From assembly GCF_022344005.1 (NCBI RefSeq), contig NZ_CP092194.1:248001-312000 (forward strand): 64,000 nt of DNA. The letters run 5' to 3'. The stretch is from Deinococcus sp. KNUC1210. Its GTDB lineage: Bacteria; Deinococcota; Deinococci; Deinococcales; Deinococcaceae. A program made the translations under genes and the position numbers. The notes below the pieces were generated by a model. The model saw nothing but the letters and a program-made list of their open reading frames with translations. It did not search any database and was not told where the DNA came from. Positions within the stretch are counted from its first letter, which is position 1, and each line of letters opens with the position of its first letter. Below are positions 33,735 to 43,623 of the stretch, one piece after another.

Positions 33735-34150
33735 CTACTCCGCGTGCATCACGCAGTTCCGCCCCTCATGCTTCGCACGGTACAGCGCTCGGTCTGCAGC
33801 GCTTACCAGCGCCGACAGTTCGCGCCCGTGCTTCGGGAATGTCGCTACTCCCAGCGAGATACTGTTGCCCTCCAGCACCCTCTCCTGATGCATGACCTGC
33901 AACGTCACCACCGCTTCCCGAATTCGCTCGGCCCGGTCAAACGTCTGCTGCTCAGTCGCCCCCGGCAGCAGTAACGTAAATTCCCCACCTTCGTACCGAC
34001 AGGCCACATCCTCCACCCGTCCACTCTCCTGGAGCACCTTGCCCACGGCTTTGAGCAGTGCGTCACCCGCCTCCCGCCCGTGCCTGTCGTTGAACATCTT
34101 GAAATGATCCATGTCCAGCATGATCAGCCCGATCGCCTCACCGTTCCGCC
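33735..34150 (-). pseudogene. 3' fragment of a diguanylate cyclase with a degenerate GGDEF site
   Basis: The recognisable part begins near 34150 at GEAIGLIMLDMDHFKMFNDR and runs to a stop at 33735: GDALLKAVGKVLQESG, RYEGGEFTLLLPGA, SLGVATFPKHG and ALYRAKHEGRN. The catalytic motif reads EGGEF instead of GGDEF. The N-terminal sensor and the DPLTGLxNRR start of the domain are missing; upstream codons read as unrelated Arg/Pro-rich sequence. The break coincides with the ParA remnant on the other strand, so this fragment arrived by a rearrangement that cut into a parA gene. Confidence 0.75.
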
Positions 34151-34219
34151 CGCAGGGCAGAGATTCAGGAGATTGCCCACAAGCTGATGGAAGTGGTGGC
34201 CGCCGGAGTGTACGCCTGA
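34151..34219 (+). pseudogene. Possible C-terminal remnant of a second ParA
   Basis: In frame before a TGA at 34217 the plus strand reads EIQEIAHKLMEVVAAGVYA, a helical end of the kind found in ParA proteins (a final EI..L...V helix). The TGA overlaps an ATG (TGATG) that opens MARN, a likely former start of the ParB gene that follows; removing one A from the AGAAACG run would continue this as MARTQPEALMRRAG into the ParB frame. The identification rests on position and helix character, so it is tentative. Confidence 0.45.
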
Positions 34220-34246
34220 TGGCCAGAAACGCAGCCTGAAGCCCTG

Positions 34247-35170
34247 ATGAGGCGTGCCGGAGCCACACTCCAACAGGTGCAGGCCGAGGCCCACGATCTC
34301 TCCCAGACGCGCCATCCGGTTCAGTATCTGCACGTCGACAGCCTGACACCCTGGCGTGAACAGCCGAGGCGCGAATTCGATGAAGCGTCTCTGGCGGCCT
34401 TCACTCAGGAAATTCTGGACCACGGCGTCAATCACGCTCTGCTGATCCGGGCAGTGGGCGATCAGCGCATCATCATCGCTGGAGAGCGCCGCTGGCAGGT
34501 CAGCAAACTGGCCGGGCAGAAGAATCCTAACCGCCTGTTCGTGCCCTGCGTCGTGCGCGAGATGACCGATACCGAAGCTCACACGGTCGCCATCATGGAG
34601 AACGTCCAGCGGGAAGACCTGAATCCGTATGAGTTCGCCGCTGCTGTGGCGAGGTTGTGCACGCTGACGCTGAAGATCACCCAGGATGAGCTGATTCGGC
34701 GTCTGACACAGGCGTACAACCGCCGTGACGCGGAAGCCGCCGAAACAGTTACGCTGGCCGGTGTCCTCGGGCGCATGGGCAGCAAATATGCGCGTCTGAC
34801 CTGGAAATCGTACGTGGTGAACTATCTGCCGATGTTGCGTTATCCAGCCCATCTGAGTGCGGCTCTTCAGCGGGGAGTGGCCTATACCAAGGTTGCACTG
34901 CTGCTGAAACTCAAGACCGAGACGCAGCAGCGGCAGGCATTGGAAGAGATCGAGTCTCAGGGGCTGAGCCTGGAGGAAAGCCGTCGCGTGATCGCCTCGA
35001 TGCTACAGACGGGTCAGCCGACACTGAGCCAGGATGTCAAGCAGACACTGACCCAGGTTCGGGCGGTCACACGCAGGCTCACAGCACAGCGCTGGGCAGC
35101 CCTGACCCCGGAAGCACAGCGGCGTGCCCTAGCGCTGACCGCCGAACTCCAGACGCTCCTGGACAACTGA
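34247..35170 (+). CDS. Second ParB-family protein, without an adjacent intact parA
   Basis: 307 residues from ATG 34247. Domain order: VQYLHVDSLTPWREQPRREFD, the ParB box RIIIAGERRWQVSKL, the arginine-rich ENVQREDLNPYEFAAAVARL, then a long helical region with KITQDELIRRLTQAYNRR (HTH-like) and LTWKSYVVNYLPMLRYPAHL. The C-terminal helices (ALTPEAQRRALALTAELQTLL) probably dimerise. It shares little sequence with the ParB at 25759-26703 outside the core motifs, so it is a separate partition family rather than a duplicate. Its own palindromic element overlaps the stop codon and recurs twice nearby. A frameshift near 34226 may have removed about nine N-terminal residues. Confidence 0.82.
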   Translation: MRRAGATLQQVQAEAHDLSQTRHPVQYLHVDSLTPWREQPRREFDEASLAAFTQEILDHGVNHALLIRAVGDQRIIIAGERRWQVSKLAGQKNPNRLFVPCVVREMTDTEAHTVAIMENVQREDLNPYEFAAAVARLCTLTLKITQDELIRRLTQAYNRRDAEAAETVTLAGVLGRMGSKYARLTWKSYVVNYLPMLRYPAHLSAALQRGVAYTKVALLLKLKTETQQRQALEEIESQGLSLEESRRVIASMLQTGQPTLSQDVKQTLTQVRAVTRRLTAQRWAALTPEAQRRALALTAELQTLLDN

Positions 35171-35196
35171 GCAGAAAACCAGAACGTTCTGGTAGA
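35169..35196. repeat. 28-base palindromic element, copy 1 (candidate site of the second ParB)
   Basis: Contains the 16-base perfect palindrome ACCAGAACGTTCTGGT at 35178-35193, flanked on the left by GAGCAGAAA and on the right by AGA. It overlaps the stop codon of the ParB gene. The full 28 bases recur, inverted and exact, at 36659-36686. Confidence 0.7.
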
Positions 35197-35287
35197 CGAC
35201 AGGTGGAGGACAGCGCCGCTGAAGAGAGCCCGCTGTTCGCCGTCTCCCCGAATCCGGCCTGAGCTTTTGATGGCTGCCGACGTTGGC

Positions 35288-35312
35288 CAGAAAACCAGAA
35301 CGTTCTGGTAGA
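35288..35312. repeat. Palindromic element, copy 2
   Basis: Direct repeat of 25 of the 28 bases of copy 1, including the palindrome ACCAGAACGTTCTGGT at 35294-35309. It lies 119 bases from copy 1 in a non-coding stretch. Confidence 0.7.
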
Positions 35313-35368
35313 TCTCTGTCCCTCAAAACCGGTTGGGCAACGACCTAACTTCAGGCACTCTCAGACAG

Positions 35369-35418
35369 TACAGACGATCTCGCCCCTCATCCGACGGAGA
35401 GGGGCGAGATCGTCTGTA
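35369..35418. terminator. Perfect 20-base inverted repeat, likely bidirectional terminator
   Basis: The arm starting TACAGACGATCTCGCCCCTC (35369-35388) is exactly complementary to 35399-35418, with a 10-base loop. It lies between the convergent ParB and aldo/keto reductase genes. The perfect match over 20 bases is longer than most terminators; no T run follows on either strand. Confidence 0.55.
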
Positions 35419-35470
35419 TCGAGACGCAGAGGCGGTTGCCGAACAATAGTGCGGGAGCGTTCTGGCTAGC

Positions 35471-36442
35471 TTACCACGCGTAGGCTTCCGGAGCCTGACC
35501 GCCGGGGCCGGGCCAGATGTCGTCGAGTGCCTTGAGCGTCTCGTCGCTCAGCCGGATTTTGAGCGCCCGGAGCGAGCCTTCGAGCTGTTCCGCGGTGCGC
35601 GGTCCGATGATGGGAGCTGTTACCACCGGATTGTGCAGGAGCCACGCCAACGCCACATCGGCGGGCTCCTGATTCAGTTCGCGGCACAGCGCTTCATAGC
35701 GCTCAAGCTGCGGGCGGTATTTTTCGATCTCCTGCTGCATCCGCTCGCTGGCCCGGCGACCGCTGGCGACCTTCTGCAGTGCTCCGCCCAGCAGACCTCC
35801 GCCCAGTGGACTCCAGGGAATCAGCCCCAGACCGAACGCCGAGCAGGCCGGAATCACTTCCAGTTCCACGGTGCGGGCATTCAGGTTGTAGAGACTCTGT
35901 TCAGAGACCAGACCCATGAAATGCCGCTCCGCCGCCAGCATATTTGCCTGCGCGATGTTCCAGCCCGCGAAATTGCTGCTTCCTACGTACAGCACCTTTC
36001 CCTCGCGCACCAGCTGTTCCATCGCCTGCCACACCTCTTCCCACGGCGTCCGGCGGTCGATGTGATGCATCTGGTACAGGTCGATATGGTCAGTCTTCAG
36101 GCGACGCAGGCTTTCTTCACAGGCACGGCGGATGTGGTAGGCCGAAAGACGCTGATCGTTGGGACCGTCGCCCATTCTGCCGTAGACCTTGGTGGCGAGA
36201 ACGATCTGATCGCGCTTGCCAGGATTCTGCTCCAGCCAGCGCCCGATGATCTGTTCGGTGACTCCCTCGCCCTGCTTCCTGCCATAGACATTGGCGGTAT
36301 CGAAAAAATTGATGCCCTGATCGAGCGCCCTGTTCATGATGTGATGGCTGTCATCTTCGCTGGTTTCGGGGCCGAAATTCATGGTGCCCAGACACAGCGG
36401 GCTGACTTGCAGGCCAGTCCGGCCCAGTTGACGATACTCCAT
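35471..36442 (-). CDS. Aldo/keto reductase
   Basis: A 323-residue (beta/alpha)8 NADPH-dependent reductase. MEYRQLGRTGLQVSPLCLGTMNFG is the family's N-terminal hairpin; FDTANVYG carries the catalytic Asp-Tyr pair, VLATKVYGRMG the Lys region, and IDLYQMHHIDRRTPWEE the His region. Residues 270-300 (TAPIIGPRTAEQLEGSLRAL) bind NADPH phosphate. It reduces aldehydes or ketones; the substrate is unknown. It stands between two copies of the palindromic element and looks monocistronic, with its promoter in 36443-36650. Confidence 0.9.
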   Translation of the reverse strand: MEYRQLGRTGLQVSPLCLGTMNFGPETSEDDSHHIMNRALDQGINFFDTANVYGRKQGEGVTEQIIGRWLEQNPGKRDQIVLATKVYGRMGDGPNDQRLSAYHIRRACEESLRRLKTDHIDLYQMHHIDRRTPWEEVWQAMEQLVREGKVLYVGSSNFAGWNIAQANMLAAERHFMGLVSEQSLYNLNARTVELEVIPACSAFGLGLIPWSPLGGGLLGGALQKVASGRRASERMQQEIEKYRPQLERYEALCRELNQEPADVALAWLLHNPVVTAPIIGPRTAEQLEGSLRALKIRLSDETLKALDDIWPGPGGQAPEAYAW

Positions 36443-36658
36443 TTCAGCTGCCTCCTATGGTCATCTCTATCCTGACGCTACACCCGTGTAGGCCGCATCA
36501 TCCTGTCTGTTTCTTGGAGCATTTGTCATGAAGAGGGCAGCTTGGAGAAGCGGCAAAATGGCTGAAAGGGGAGAGGCCGCGACTGACCTTTCCCCTTCAA
36601 CACTGCTTTCTCACGGCTAAATCGCCGCTCTGAAGTTGGTTCCGTAGGAGGCCAGCCA

Positions 36659-36686
36659 TCTACCAGAACGTTCTGGTTTTCTGCTC
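36659..36686. repeat. 28-base palindromic element, copy 3 (inverted)
   Basis: Exact reverse complement of copy 1 over 28 bases; palindrome at 36662-36677. It lies 27 bases past the end of the long catabolic operon and 217 bases upstream of the aldo/keto reductase start. Confidence 0.7.
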
Positions 36687-36712
36687 GCTCGCGTCCAGAC
36701 CCTGCCGACTGT

Positions 36713-37471
36713 TCAGCCCTGATCGAGCGGGCGAATCAGAATTTCATTGACATTGACCCGCAGCGGCTGAGTCACGGCGTAGACCACTGCCGCCGCGATG
36801 TCCTCGGCTTCGAGGGGCGTCATGGTCGCGATGCGGCTTTCATAGGTCGTCTTGGTGGCCTCGTGGGTGATGTGATCGGTCAGTTCGGTGGCGACCACGC
36901 CGGGTTCGATCACCGTTACCCGGATGTTGTCGAGCCGCACTTCCTGGCGCAGTCCTTCGGAAAAGCCGCCGACAGCCCATTTGGTCGCGCTGTACCCGGC
37001 ACTCGTCGGACTGGCACCGCGTCCCGACACCGAACTGATGTTGACGATATGCCCGCCCTTCTGCTGTTTCATGGACGGCAGAGCGGCGTGTGTCAGACGC
37101 ATCAGGGCGAGCACGTTCAGATCCATCATTCGCTGCCAGTCGCTGACATCTGCACCGCCGACCGGACCGAGCAGCATCAGGCCCGCATTGTTGACCACGA
37201 TATCCAGCCCGCCCAGGGCCTGAAGGGTGCGTTCGACCGCCACTTCCGCCTGTGACGGGTCGGAGAGGTCCAGAGCGATCACTTCGGCCTGCCCACCCGC
37301 CGCCGTGATCTGCTGGGCCAGCGTATCGAGGCGATCCTGCCGCCGCGCCACCAGGGCAACCGCTGCACCCTGCTCGGCGAGTGCCAGCGCCGTCGCTGCG
37401 CCGATTCCGCTCGAAGCCCCGGTCACGAGGGCGACTTTTCCGGTCAGATGTCCTGCTGCTCGCTGCGTCAT
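36713..37471 (-). CDS. Short-chain dehydrogenase/reductase
   Basis: A 252-residue classical SDR: TGASSGIGAATALALAE (cofactor binding, with Arg in VARRQDR suggesting NADPH), DIVVNNAGLM, and catalytic Ser-Tyr-Lys in NISSVSGRG and YSATKWAVGG. The C-terminal part (EPGVVATELTDHI, LTPLEAEDIAAAV) is close to YdfG/clavulanate-type serine or 3-hydroxy acid dehydrogenases. It is the last gene of the 12-gene operon, overlapping the carboxypeptidase gene by four bases. Its substrate probably comes from the same pathway. Confidence 0.9.
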   Translation of the reverse strand: MTQRAAGHLTGKVALVTGASSGIGAATALALAEQGAAVALVARRQDRLDTLAQQITAAGGQAEVIALDLSDPSQAEVAVERTLQALGGLDIVVNNAGLMLLGPVGGADVSDWQRMMDLNVLALMRLTHAALPSMKQQKGGHIVNISSVSGRGASPTSAGYSATKWAVGGFSEGLRQEVRLDNIRVTVIEPGVVATELTDHITHEATKTTYESRIATMTPLEAEDIAAAVVYAVTQPLRVNVNEILIRPLDQG

Positions 37472-38991
37472 AGGTGTTCCTCCAGGCCGTACAGAGTGGT
37501 GTATTTCCGCGTCAGATAGTCGAGATAGGGCTGCGGATCGAGGCCGCCTCCGGTGGTGCGCTCCAGCAGTTCGTGCGGCGTGTACCGGCGGGCATGCTGA
37601 TACACGTTTTCGGTCAGCCAGCCGTGCAGCGGAGCGTACTCGCCATGTGCCAGCTGCGTTTCCAGATCGGGCATGGCCTTTCCAGCCGCCGCATAGAACT
37701 GTGACGCCATCACGTTGCCGATGGTGTAGGTGGGGAACGAACCGAACATCCCCGCCGACCAGTGAATATCCTGCAAGACGCCGTGTGCATCGTCCGGCAC
37801 GTCCAGATTCAGATCTTCCCTGATCCGGGCGTTCCAGGCTTCCGGCAGCTCATGGACGCTCAGTTCGCCGTTCATCAGCGCCAGTTCGAGCTGGACGCGC
37901 AGCATGATGTGCAGGTCGTAGGTCAGTTCGTCGGCTTCGACCCGGATCAGGCTGGGCTGCACCGCATTGATGGCGCGGTGAAAATCATCCAGCGGCACGT
38001 CGGAAAGCTGCGAGGGGAACGTCTGCACGAGTTCGGGATAGTGCAGTTCCCAGTACGCCCGTGAACGCCCGATGCGGTTTTCCCACAGCCGCGACTGGCT
38101 CTCGTGCGTGCCGTAGCTTGCGCCGCCCACCGCGTACAGGCCCAGCAGATCACTCGTCAGGACTGTGCGGGCAAGCTCTGGCGCTACGCCCTGCTCGTAC
38201 AGCGCGTGGCCCGTCTCGTGCAGCGTGCCGAACAGCGCCCCCGGCAGAAAGTGTTCCTGAAAGCGGGTGGTGATTCTGACATCCTGGCGGGTAAAACTGA
38301 TCTCGAAGGGGTGCGCCGACTGGTCGAGGCGGCCCCGCGCGATGTCGTAGCCGAAGCGCTGCGCCGCCGCCAGCGAGAATGCCCGCTGTCCCTCGACCGG
38401 ATACGCACGGGTCAGTACGTCGCGTCGCGGCTGTGGTTTAGCCTGAATCGCCCGCAGCAGCGGCACGTGGTGCGTCCGGAGCCGGGCAAACAGCGGCAGG
38501 AGCGTGGCAGTGGTCATGCCGGGCTCATAGGTGTTCAGCAGGGCATCGTAGGGCTGGCCGCCATGTCCGAGGGCGTCTGCCAGCTGACGGGTCAGGGCCA
38601 CCATCCGTTCCAGCGCTGGCGCGAACATGCTGAAGTCGCTGGCTGCCTTCGCACTGGCCCAGGCATCCTGCGCTTCGCTTCTCAGCAGGGCGAGGTCGCG
38701 GGTCAGCGCTTCCGGCACGCGGCGCATGGCAGCAATGGCCTCCAGCGCCTGACCTGCCGCCCGCTGCTGTAGCTCGGACCCGCTGTCCTGCATCTGAAGG
38801 GCTGCCTGCTCGAAGGCCGGGTCGAGCAGGCGTTGCCGGGCGACAGCGCTGAGCGTGGCGATCTGCTGGGCGCGGCTGGCACTGCCTCCGGCGGGCATCT
38901 GGGTGCGGGCATCCCAGGTCAGGACGTTCAGCACGCACAGCAGATCGTTCAGTTCGGCGGAAAGTTGATCAAACGCATGTGTCTGGGTCAT
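37468..38991 (-). CDS. M32 metallocarboxypeptidase (carboxypeptidase Taq family)
   Basis: 507 residues from ATG 38991. The zinc site GTLHETGHALYEQG (HExxH) and the third-ligand region YGTHESQSRLWENRIGRS identify family M32, named for the Thermus aquaticus enzyme. VLTWDARTQMPAGGSASRAQQ at the N-terminus is the family's typical opening. It removes C-terminal residues from peptides in the cytoplasm, which fits with the peptide-type ABC transporter in the same operon. ATGA overlaps with both neighbours. Confidence 0.92.
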   Translation of the reverse strand: MTQTHAFDQLSAELNDLLCVLNVLTWDARTQMPAGGSASRAQQIATLSAVARQRLLDPAFEQAALQMQDSGSELQQRAAGQALEAIAAMRRVPEALTRDLALLRSEAQDAWASAKAASDFSMFAPALERMVALTRQLADALGHGGQPYDALLNTYEPGMTTATLLPLFARLRTHHVPLLRAIQAKPQPRRDVLTRAYPVEGQRAFSLAAAQRFGYDIARGRLDQSAHPFEISFTRQDVRITTRFQEHFLPGALFGTLHETGHALYEQGVAPELARTVLTSDLLGLYAVGGASYGTHESQSRLWENRIGRSRAYWELHYPELVQTFPSQLSDVPLDDFHRAINAVQPSLIRVEADELTYDLHIMLRVQLELALMNGELSVHELPEAWNARIREDLNLDVPDDAHGVLQDIHWSAGMFGSFPTYTIGNVMASQFYAAAGKAMPDLETQLAHGEYAPLHGWLTENVYQHARRYTPHELLERTTGGGLDPQPYLDYLTRKYTTLYGLEEHL

Positions 38992-39617
38992 AGGTCTCCT
39001 TCTGGGCGCAGGGCCTGGGCGTCCGTGGTGCTCCCGAAGAGCAGAGATTCGGCCTGAAGCAGGGTGGCGACGGCGTTCACCGTGTCCTGAAGCTGCGCCT
39101 GAGGCACGATCACCACGCCGTTTTCGTCTGCCACGACCAGATCGCCGGGCTGGACCGGCACGCCACCGACCTGCACCGGCACATTGACCGCGCCGCGTCC
39201 GCCCGGCAGTCCAGCATTCGGCGTGATCGCCGTGCTGAAGACCGGAAATCCCAGCCGCCGCACCGCGCCCACATCCCGGCAGGCTCCGTCGATCACCGCG
39301 CCTGCCAGCCCACGTCCCAGCGCGGCGCGGGTGGTGCGTTCGCCCCAGAAGGCCGAATTGAGAATGCCGTGCGAGTCGATCACGATCACGCTGCCACGCT
39401 CTGCCGCCGCAATCGCGTCGAACACGGCGCTGAGATCGGTGCCGAACGTCCGCACCGTGACAGCTGGCCCCACCAGGCACGCTCCTGCCCAGACCGGGCG
39501 AAAGGTCGCGCTCAGCGCCCCTCCGCGTCCCAGAGCGTCGCTGACGGTGCAGCTGAGGTCGCCCGCCGCCAGCCAGTCCCGCAGCTGTGCCAGCGGCAGA
39601 CCGGGCGCGTCAGTCAT
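38988..39617 (-). CDS. RraA-like protein (4-hydroxy-4-methyl-2-oxoglutarate aldolase fold)
   Basis: A 209-residue protein of the RraA/HMG aldolase superfamily. GRGLAGAVIDGACRDVGAVRRLGFPVFST has the DGxxRD metal-binding motif, and GVPVQPGDLVVADENGVVIVP the conserved C-terminal block. Members with an Arg-Asp pair cleave 4-hydroxy-2-oxo acids or decarboxylate oxaloacetate; others bind RNase E. With ketoacid-type dehydrogenases around it, an aldolase role is more likely here. It overlaps both neighbouring genes: four bases with the carboxypeptidase and eight with the M20 peptidase. Confidence 0.85.
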   Translation of the reverse strand: MTDAPGLPLAQLRDWLAAGDLSCTVSDALGRGGALSATFRPVWAGACLVGPAVTVRTFGTDLSAVFDAIAAAERGSVIVIDSHGILNSAFWGERTTRAALGRGLAGAVIDGACRDVGAVRRLGFPVFSTAITPNAGLPGGRGAVNVPVQVGGVPVQPGDLVVADENGVVIVPQAQLQDTVNAVATLLQAESLLFGSTTDAQALRPEGDL

Positions 39618-41000
39618 GCGGTTCCTGTGCGAGCAGCGCCCAGTACATCGCCCAGGCGTGCTGCCCCTGGGCGATGCGCGGAATGCGGAAAAATTCGTTG
39701 GGCGCGTGAATATCCTCGTCGCCCACCGCGAAACTGAAGAACACCGTGTCGATGCCGAGCACGCGGCTGAAGGTTTCCAGCACCGGAATGCTGCCGCCCA
39801 TACCGACTTCCAGCGGAGGACGGCCGTACACCTGCGCCAGCACCTCGCGGGCGACCCGCCGACCCGGATGACCAGCAGGAAGGTGATACGCGCTCGCCTG
39901 ATGGTCGCTGTGCCGCACCTCCAGCGTGACGCCGGGCGGCAGGTGCCGACGCAGATGGGCCTCGATCAGGCCGGGAATCTGCTCCGGGTGCTGCCCTGGC
40001 ACCAGCCGACAGGTGAGTTTGGCGTGGGCCTCGCTGGGCAGCACCGTTTTGCTGCCCTCGCCGGTGTAGCCGCCCCACAGCCCGTTGAGTTCCAGCGTCG
40101 GGCGGTCCCACTGGCGCTCCAGGGTGCTGAAGCCTTCCTCGCCGTAGCCAGCGGGGGCGCCGGTCTGCTCCAGATACGCTTCGTCGCTGAAGGGAAGCTG
40201 GCGGGTGGCCTCGCGTTCGGCAGCGGAGCGCTCCTGCACCCCGTCGTAAAACCCCGGCACCGCCACGCGCCCGGCATCGTCGTGCAGGCTGGCGACCAGC
40301 GCCGAAATGGCGTGCAGCGGATTGTGCAGGCTGCCTCCGTGCCGTCCGGAGTGCAGATCTTTAGCCGGGCCGCGCACCGTGAATTCCAGCGCCGCGATCC
40401 CGCGAGCACTGATGGTCAGCGAGGGAATATCGGCGCTCCACATGCCGCCGTCGGCACTCAGCACGAAGTCGGCCTTCAGGCGCTCGGCCTGCTGCTCGAC
40501 CAGCGCGGGCAGATGGGCACTGCCGACTTCTTCCTCACCCTCGAACAGAAATTTGACGTTGACCGGCAGACTTCCCAGCGCCGAGAAATATGCGTCGGCC
40601 ACCTGCACCGCGATGAGCAGCGGTCCCTTGTCGTCGCTGACGCCGCGCCCGTACACCCGCTCACCCACCACCGTCGGCGTGAAGGGCGGCGTATGCCAGC
40701 GCTCCAGCGGATCGGGCGGCTGCACGTCGTAGTGCCCGTAGACCAGAATCGTCGGTGCGCCTTCCGCTCCCAGCCACTCGGCATACACTGCCGGATGCCC
40801 AGCCGTGGGCCACTGCTCGACGGACAGAGGCCCGCAGCGGCGCAGGCGCTCGGTCAGCCAGTCGGCGGCCCGCTGCATATCGGGCGCGTGCTGCGGCTGA
40901 GCGCTGACACTCGGAAGGCTGGCGAATTCCAGCAGATCGTTCAGCGAGTCGGCGCGGCGGGTTTCCAGCAGCGACAGCACCCGTTCCAGGTCAGCCGAAC

Positions 41001-41004
<4 letters not shown>
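39610..41004 (-). CDS. M20 family dipeptidase
   Basis: 464 residues from ATG 41004 (ATGA overlap with the SDR before it). Binuclear metal site residues are all visible: VYGHYDVQPPD (His, catalytic Asp), GRGVSDDKGPLLIA (bridging Asp), FLFEGEEEVGSAH (catalytic and metal Glu), LSADGGMW (Asp), and the C-terminal HAPNEFF (His). A lid domain (RGPAKDLHSGRHGGSLHNPLHAIS) interrupts the catalytic core. It is closest to the carnosinase/DapE-like dipeptidases; it should hydrolyse short or modified peptides brought in by the transporter. Confidence 0.92.
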
Positions 41005-41764
<760 letters not shown>

Positions 41765-41768
<4 letters not shown>

Positions 41769-43567
41769 GCCTGCCCCGTCAGCATCGGCATGGCCGCCCG
41801 GAGTTCGTCCAGATTCTCCCGGCTCAGCTCGCGGCGTCCGTCTTCGAGATCGTGAATCAGGGTGATCAGGCAGGAGGTCAGCGGCGTCGGCACCCCGCGT
41901 TCCTGCCCGATCTTCTCGACCCAGCCGAGCTGTGCATCGACCTCGGTGCGCCGTTTGCGAATCGCCAGATCGCGCCAGATGCCGCTGTGCGTCTTGGCGC
42001 TGCGGCGGTTGAAGGCCACCATGTCATCCATGCTGCGCTCGGCGTCGGCGTCGCTCGCACCGGGCATGAACGCGGCTGGATCGAACCCGTTGAAAGCCTC
42101 CGGGGTGATGTTCTGGGCGTGCGCCACCCGCAGCACCTCGCGGCCCAGCGCCACGTACAGGGCGCGGTCTTCGGGCCGCTCCAGCGCGTCGGCAATGCCG
42201 TCGTTGGTGACAGCGGTGGCGAACAGCAGCGCTCCGTAGCCGAGTTTGCTCCACAGATACCCGAAGATATTCGGACTCAAAATGGCGCGGTCATCGAACT
42301 GGAGCAGCAGCGCGTGAATCTGCTCGGCTCGCGGCGTGACTGTGCCGTCCTGCTCGCCCACCACCACTGCGCCGCGCCCGCTGTAGGTCACGGTGCCGGG
42401 TTCCAGATAGTCTGCCCCAAAGTTTACGAAGCTGCCCAGCACGCGGTCTTTTCCCAGAACATCGTTCAGGATCAGCGGATTCAGACCGTTCTGCACCGAT
42501 ACCACCGCGCCGCCCGCTGCCAGATGCGGGGCCAGCGCTGTTCCAGCCTCCAGCGTGTCCTGAGCCTTGGTACACAGCAGCACCGTGTTCCACTCACCGT
42601 TTAGCTCGGCGGGCACAAAGGCTGGAGCCTCCACCGTGAACTCTTCGATGGGGCCGACGATGTGCAGCCCCTCCGCCCGGATCGCCTGGACGTGCGCCGC
42701 CGCCACATCCACGAAAGTCACGTCGTGTCCGGCCCGCACCAGATACGCGCCGATGCTGCCGCCGATAGCGCCCGCTCCCCAGATCAGCACCCGCTGCGGC
42801 TGTTGCTCGGGTTCCGCCGTTCCGGCCCCGCTCATCTGGCGTCCCCCCTCGAACCAGCCGTCCTCGATCAGGGCGCGGGTTTCCTGAACCGCGACCTCCC
42901 AGATCGCCTGCATGTCGCTGTCGGGCCGCTGGAACCGCCCACCGTAATTGCCTTCCTGAAGGTACGGGCGCAGCTCCGATGGCCCCAGCAGCCGCAGCCG
43001 GTTCAGGTCGAGCGCGGGCTTTTCCTCGTCGGGCATGTTCACGCCGTCCAGCCGCGTCCAGGGAAAATTCTCCATCCAGGAAGCGTGGCTGGCGTTGCTG
43101 TCGGTGGCCTGCACCTGTGCCCAGACCTGCGGCGCGTTCCACCAGTTATGGAATTTCACGCGGCTGCCGGGGTGGTCGGCCATCCACTCGGCCACGAAGC
43201 CCTGCGCGGGCGTGTTGCCGCCGTGACCGTTCACGATCAGAATGCGCCGGAAGCCCTGCTCGTACATGGCGTCCAGCAGGTCGCGCACAATGCTCAGGTA
43301 GGTCTGCACCCGCAGCGTCAGGCTGCCCGGATAGCCCCGGAAATACGGCGTGATGCCGTAAGGCAACACCGGAAAGACCGGCACACCCAGCGGGGCGGCG
43401 GCGTCGCGGGCCAGTTTTTCCGGCAGGATGTTATCGACGCACAGGCTCAGGTAGCCGTGCTGCTCGGTGCTGCCCAGCGGCAGGACACAGCGGTTATCGG
43501 TCTTCAGGTACTCTTCGACCTGCATCCAGTTCATGCGTTCGATGGCGGTGTCATTCGGCTGGGTCAT
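41765..43567 (-). CDS. Creatininase-ketopantoate reductase-like fusion protein
   Basis: 600 residues in one frame without a stop. Residues 1-243 are a creatininase-family amidohydrolase: LPLGSTEQHGYLSLCVDN (metal Glu, His, Asp) and VNGHGGNTPAQGF. From about 258, RVLIWGAGAIGGSIGAYLVRAGHDV begins a PanE/ApbA Rossmann domain, with LLCTKAQDT, VSVQNGLN and a C-terminal helical domain (KLGYGALLFATAVTND). Both domains have their normal length. An internal ATG at 42836, with GAGGGGGG just before it, could also give a separate reductase. The linker, FEGGRQMSGAGTAEPEQQPQ, is short. Creatininases hydrolyse cyclic or linear amides; the reductase would act on a 2-keto acid. The start is ATG 43567. Confidence 0.85.
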
Positions 43568-43623
43568 GGCTAAACCTCGCGGGGCGTATGAGAGGGCACG
43601 GTGTTCAGGTCGGTCAAAAGGGG

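Noticed and set aside
21299..36677. The GAACGTTC core is common to the LacI operators and to the ACCAGAACGTTCTGGT elements, suggesting one regulator for all
   Set aside because: The flanks differ completely (TTT...AAG against ACCA...TGGT), the second set is conserved over 25-28 bases, and the two groups lie next to different DNA-binding proteins. The shared core is best explained by chance between short palindromes.
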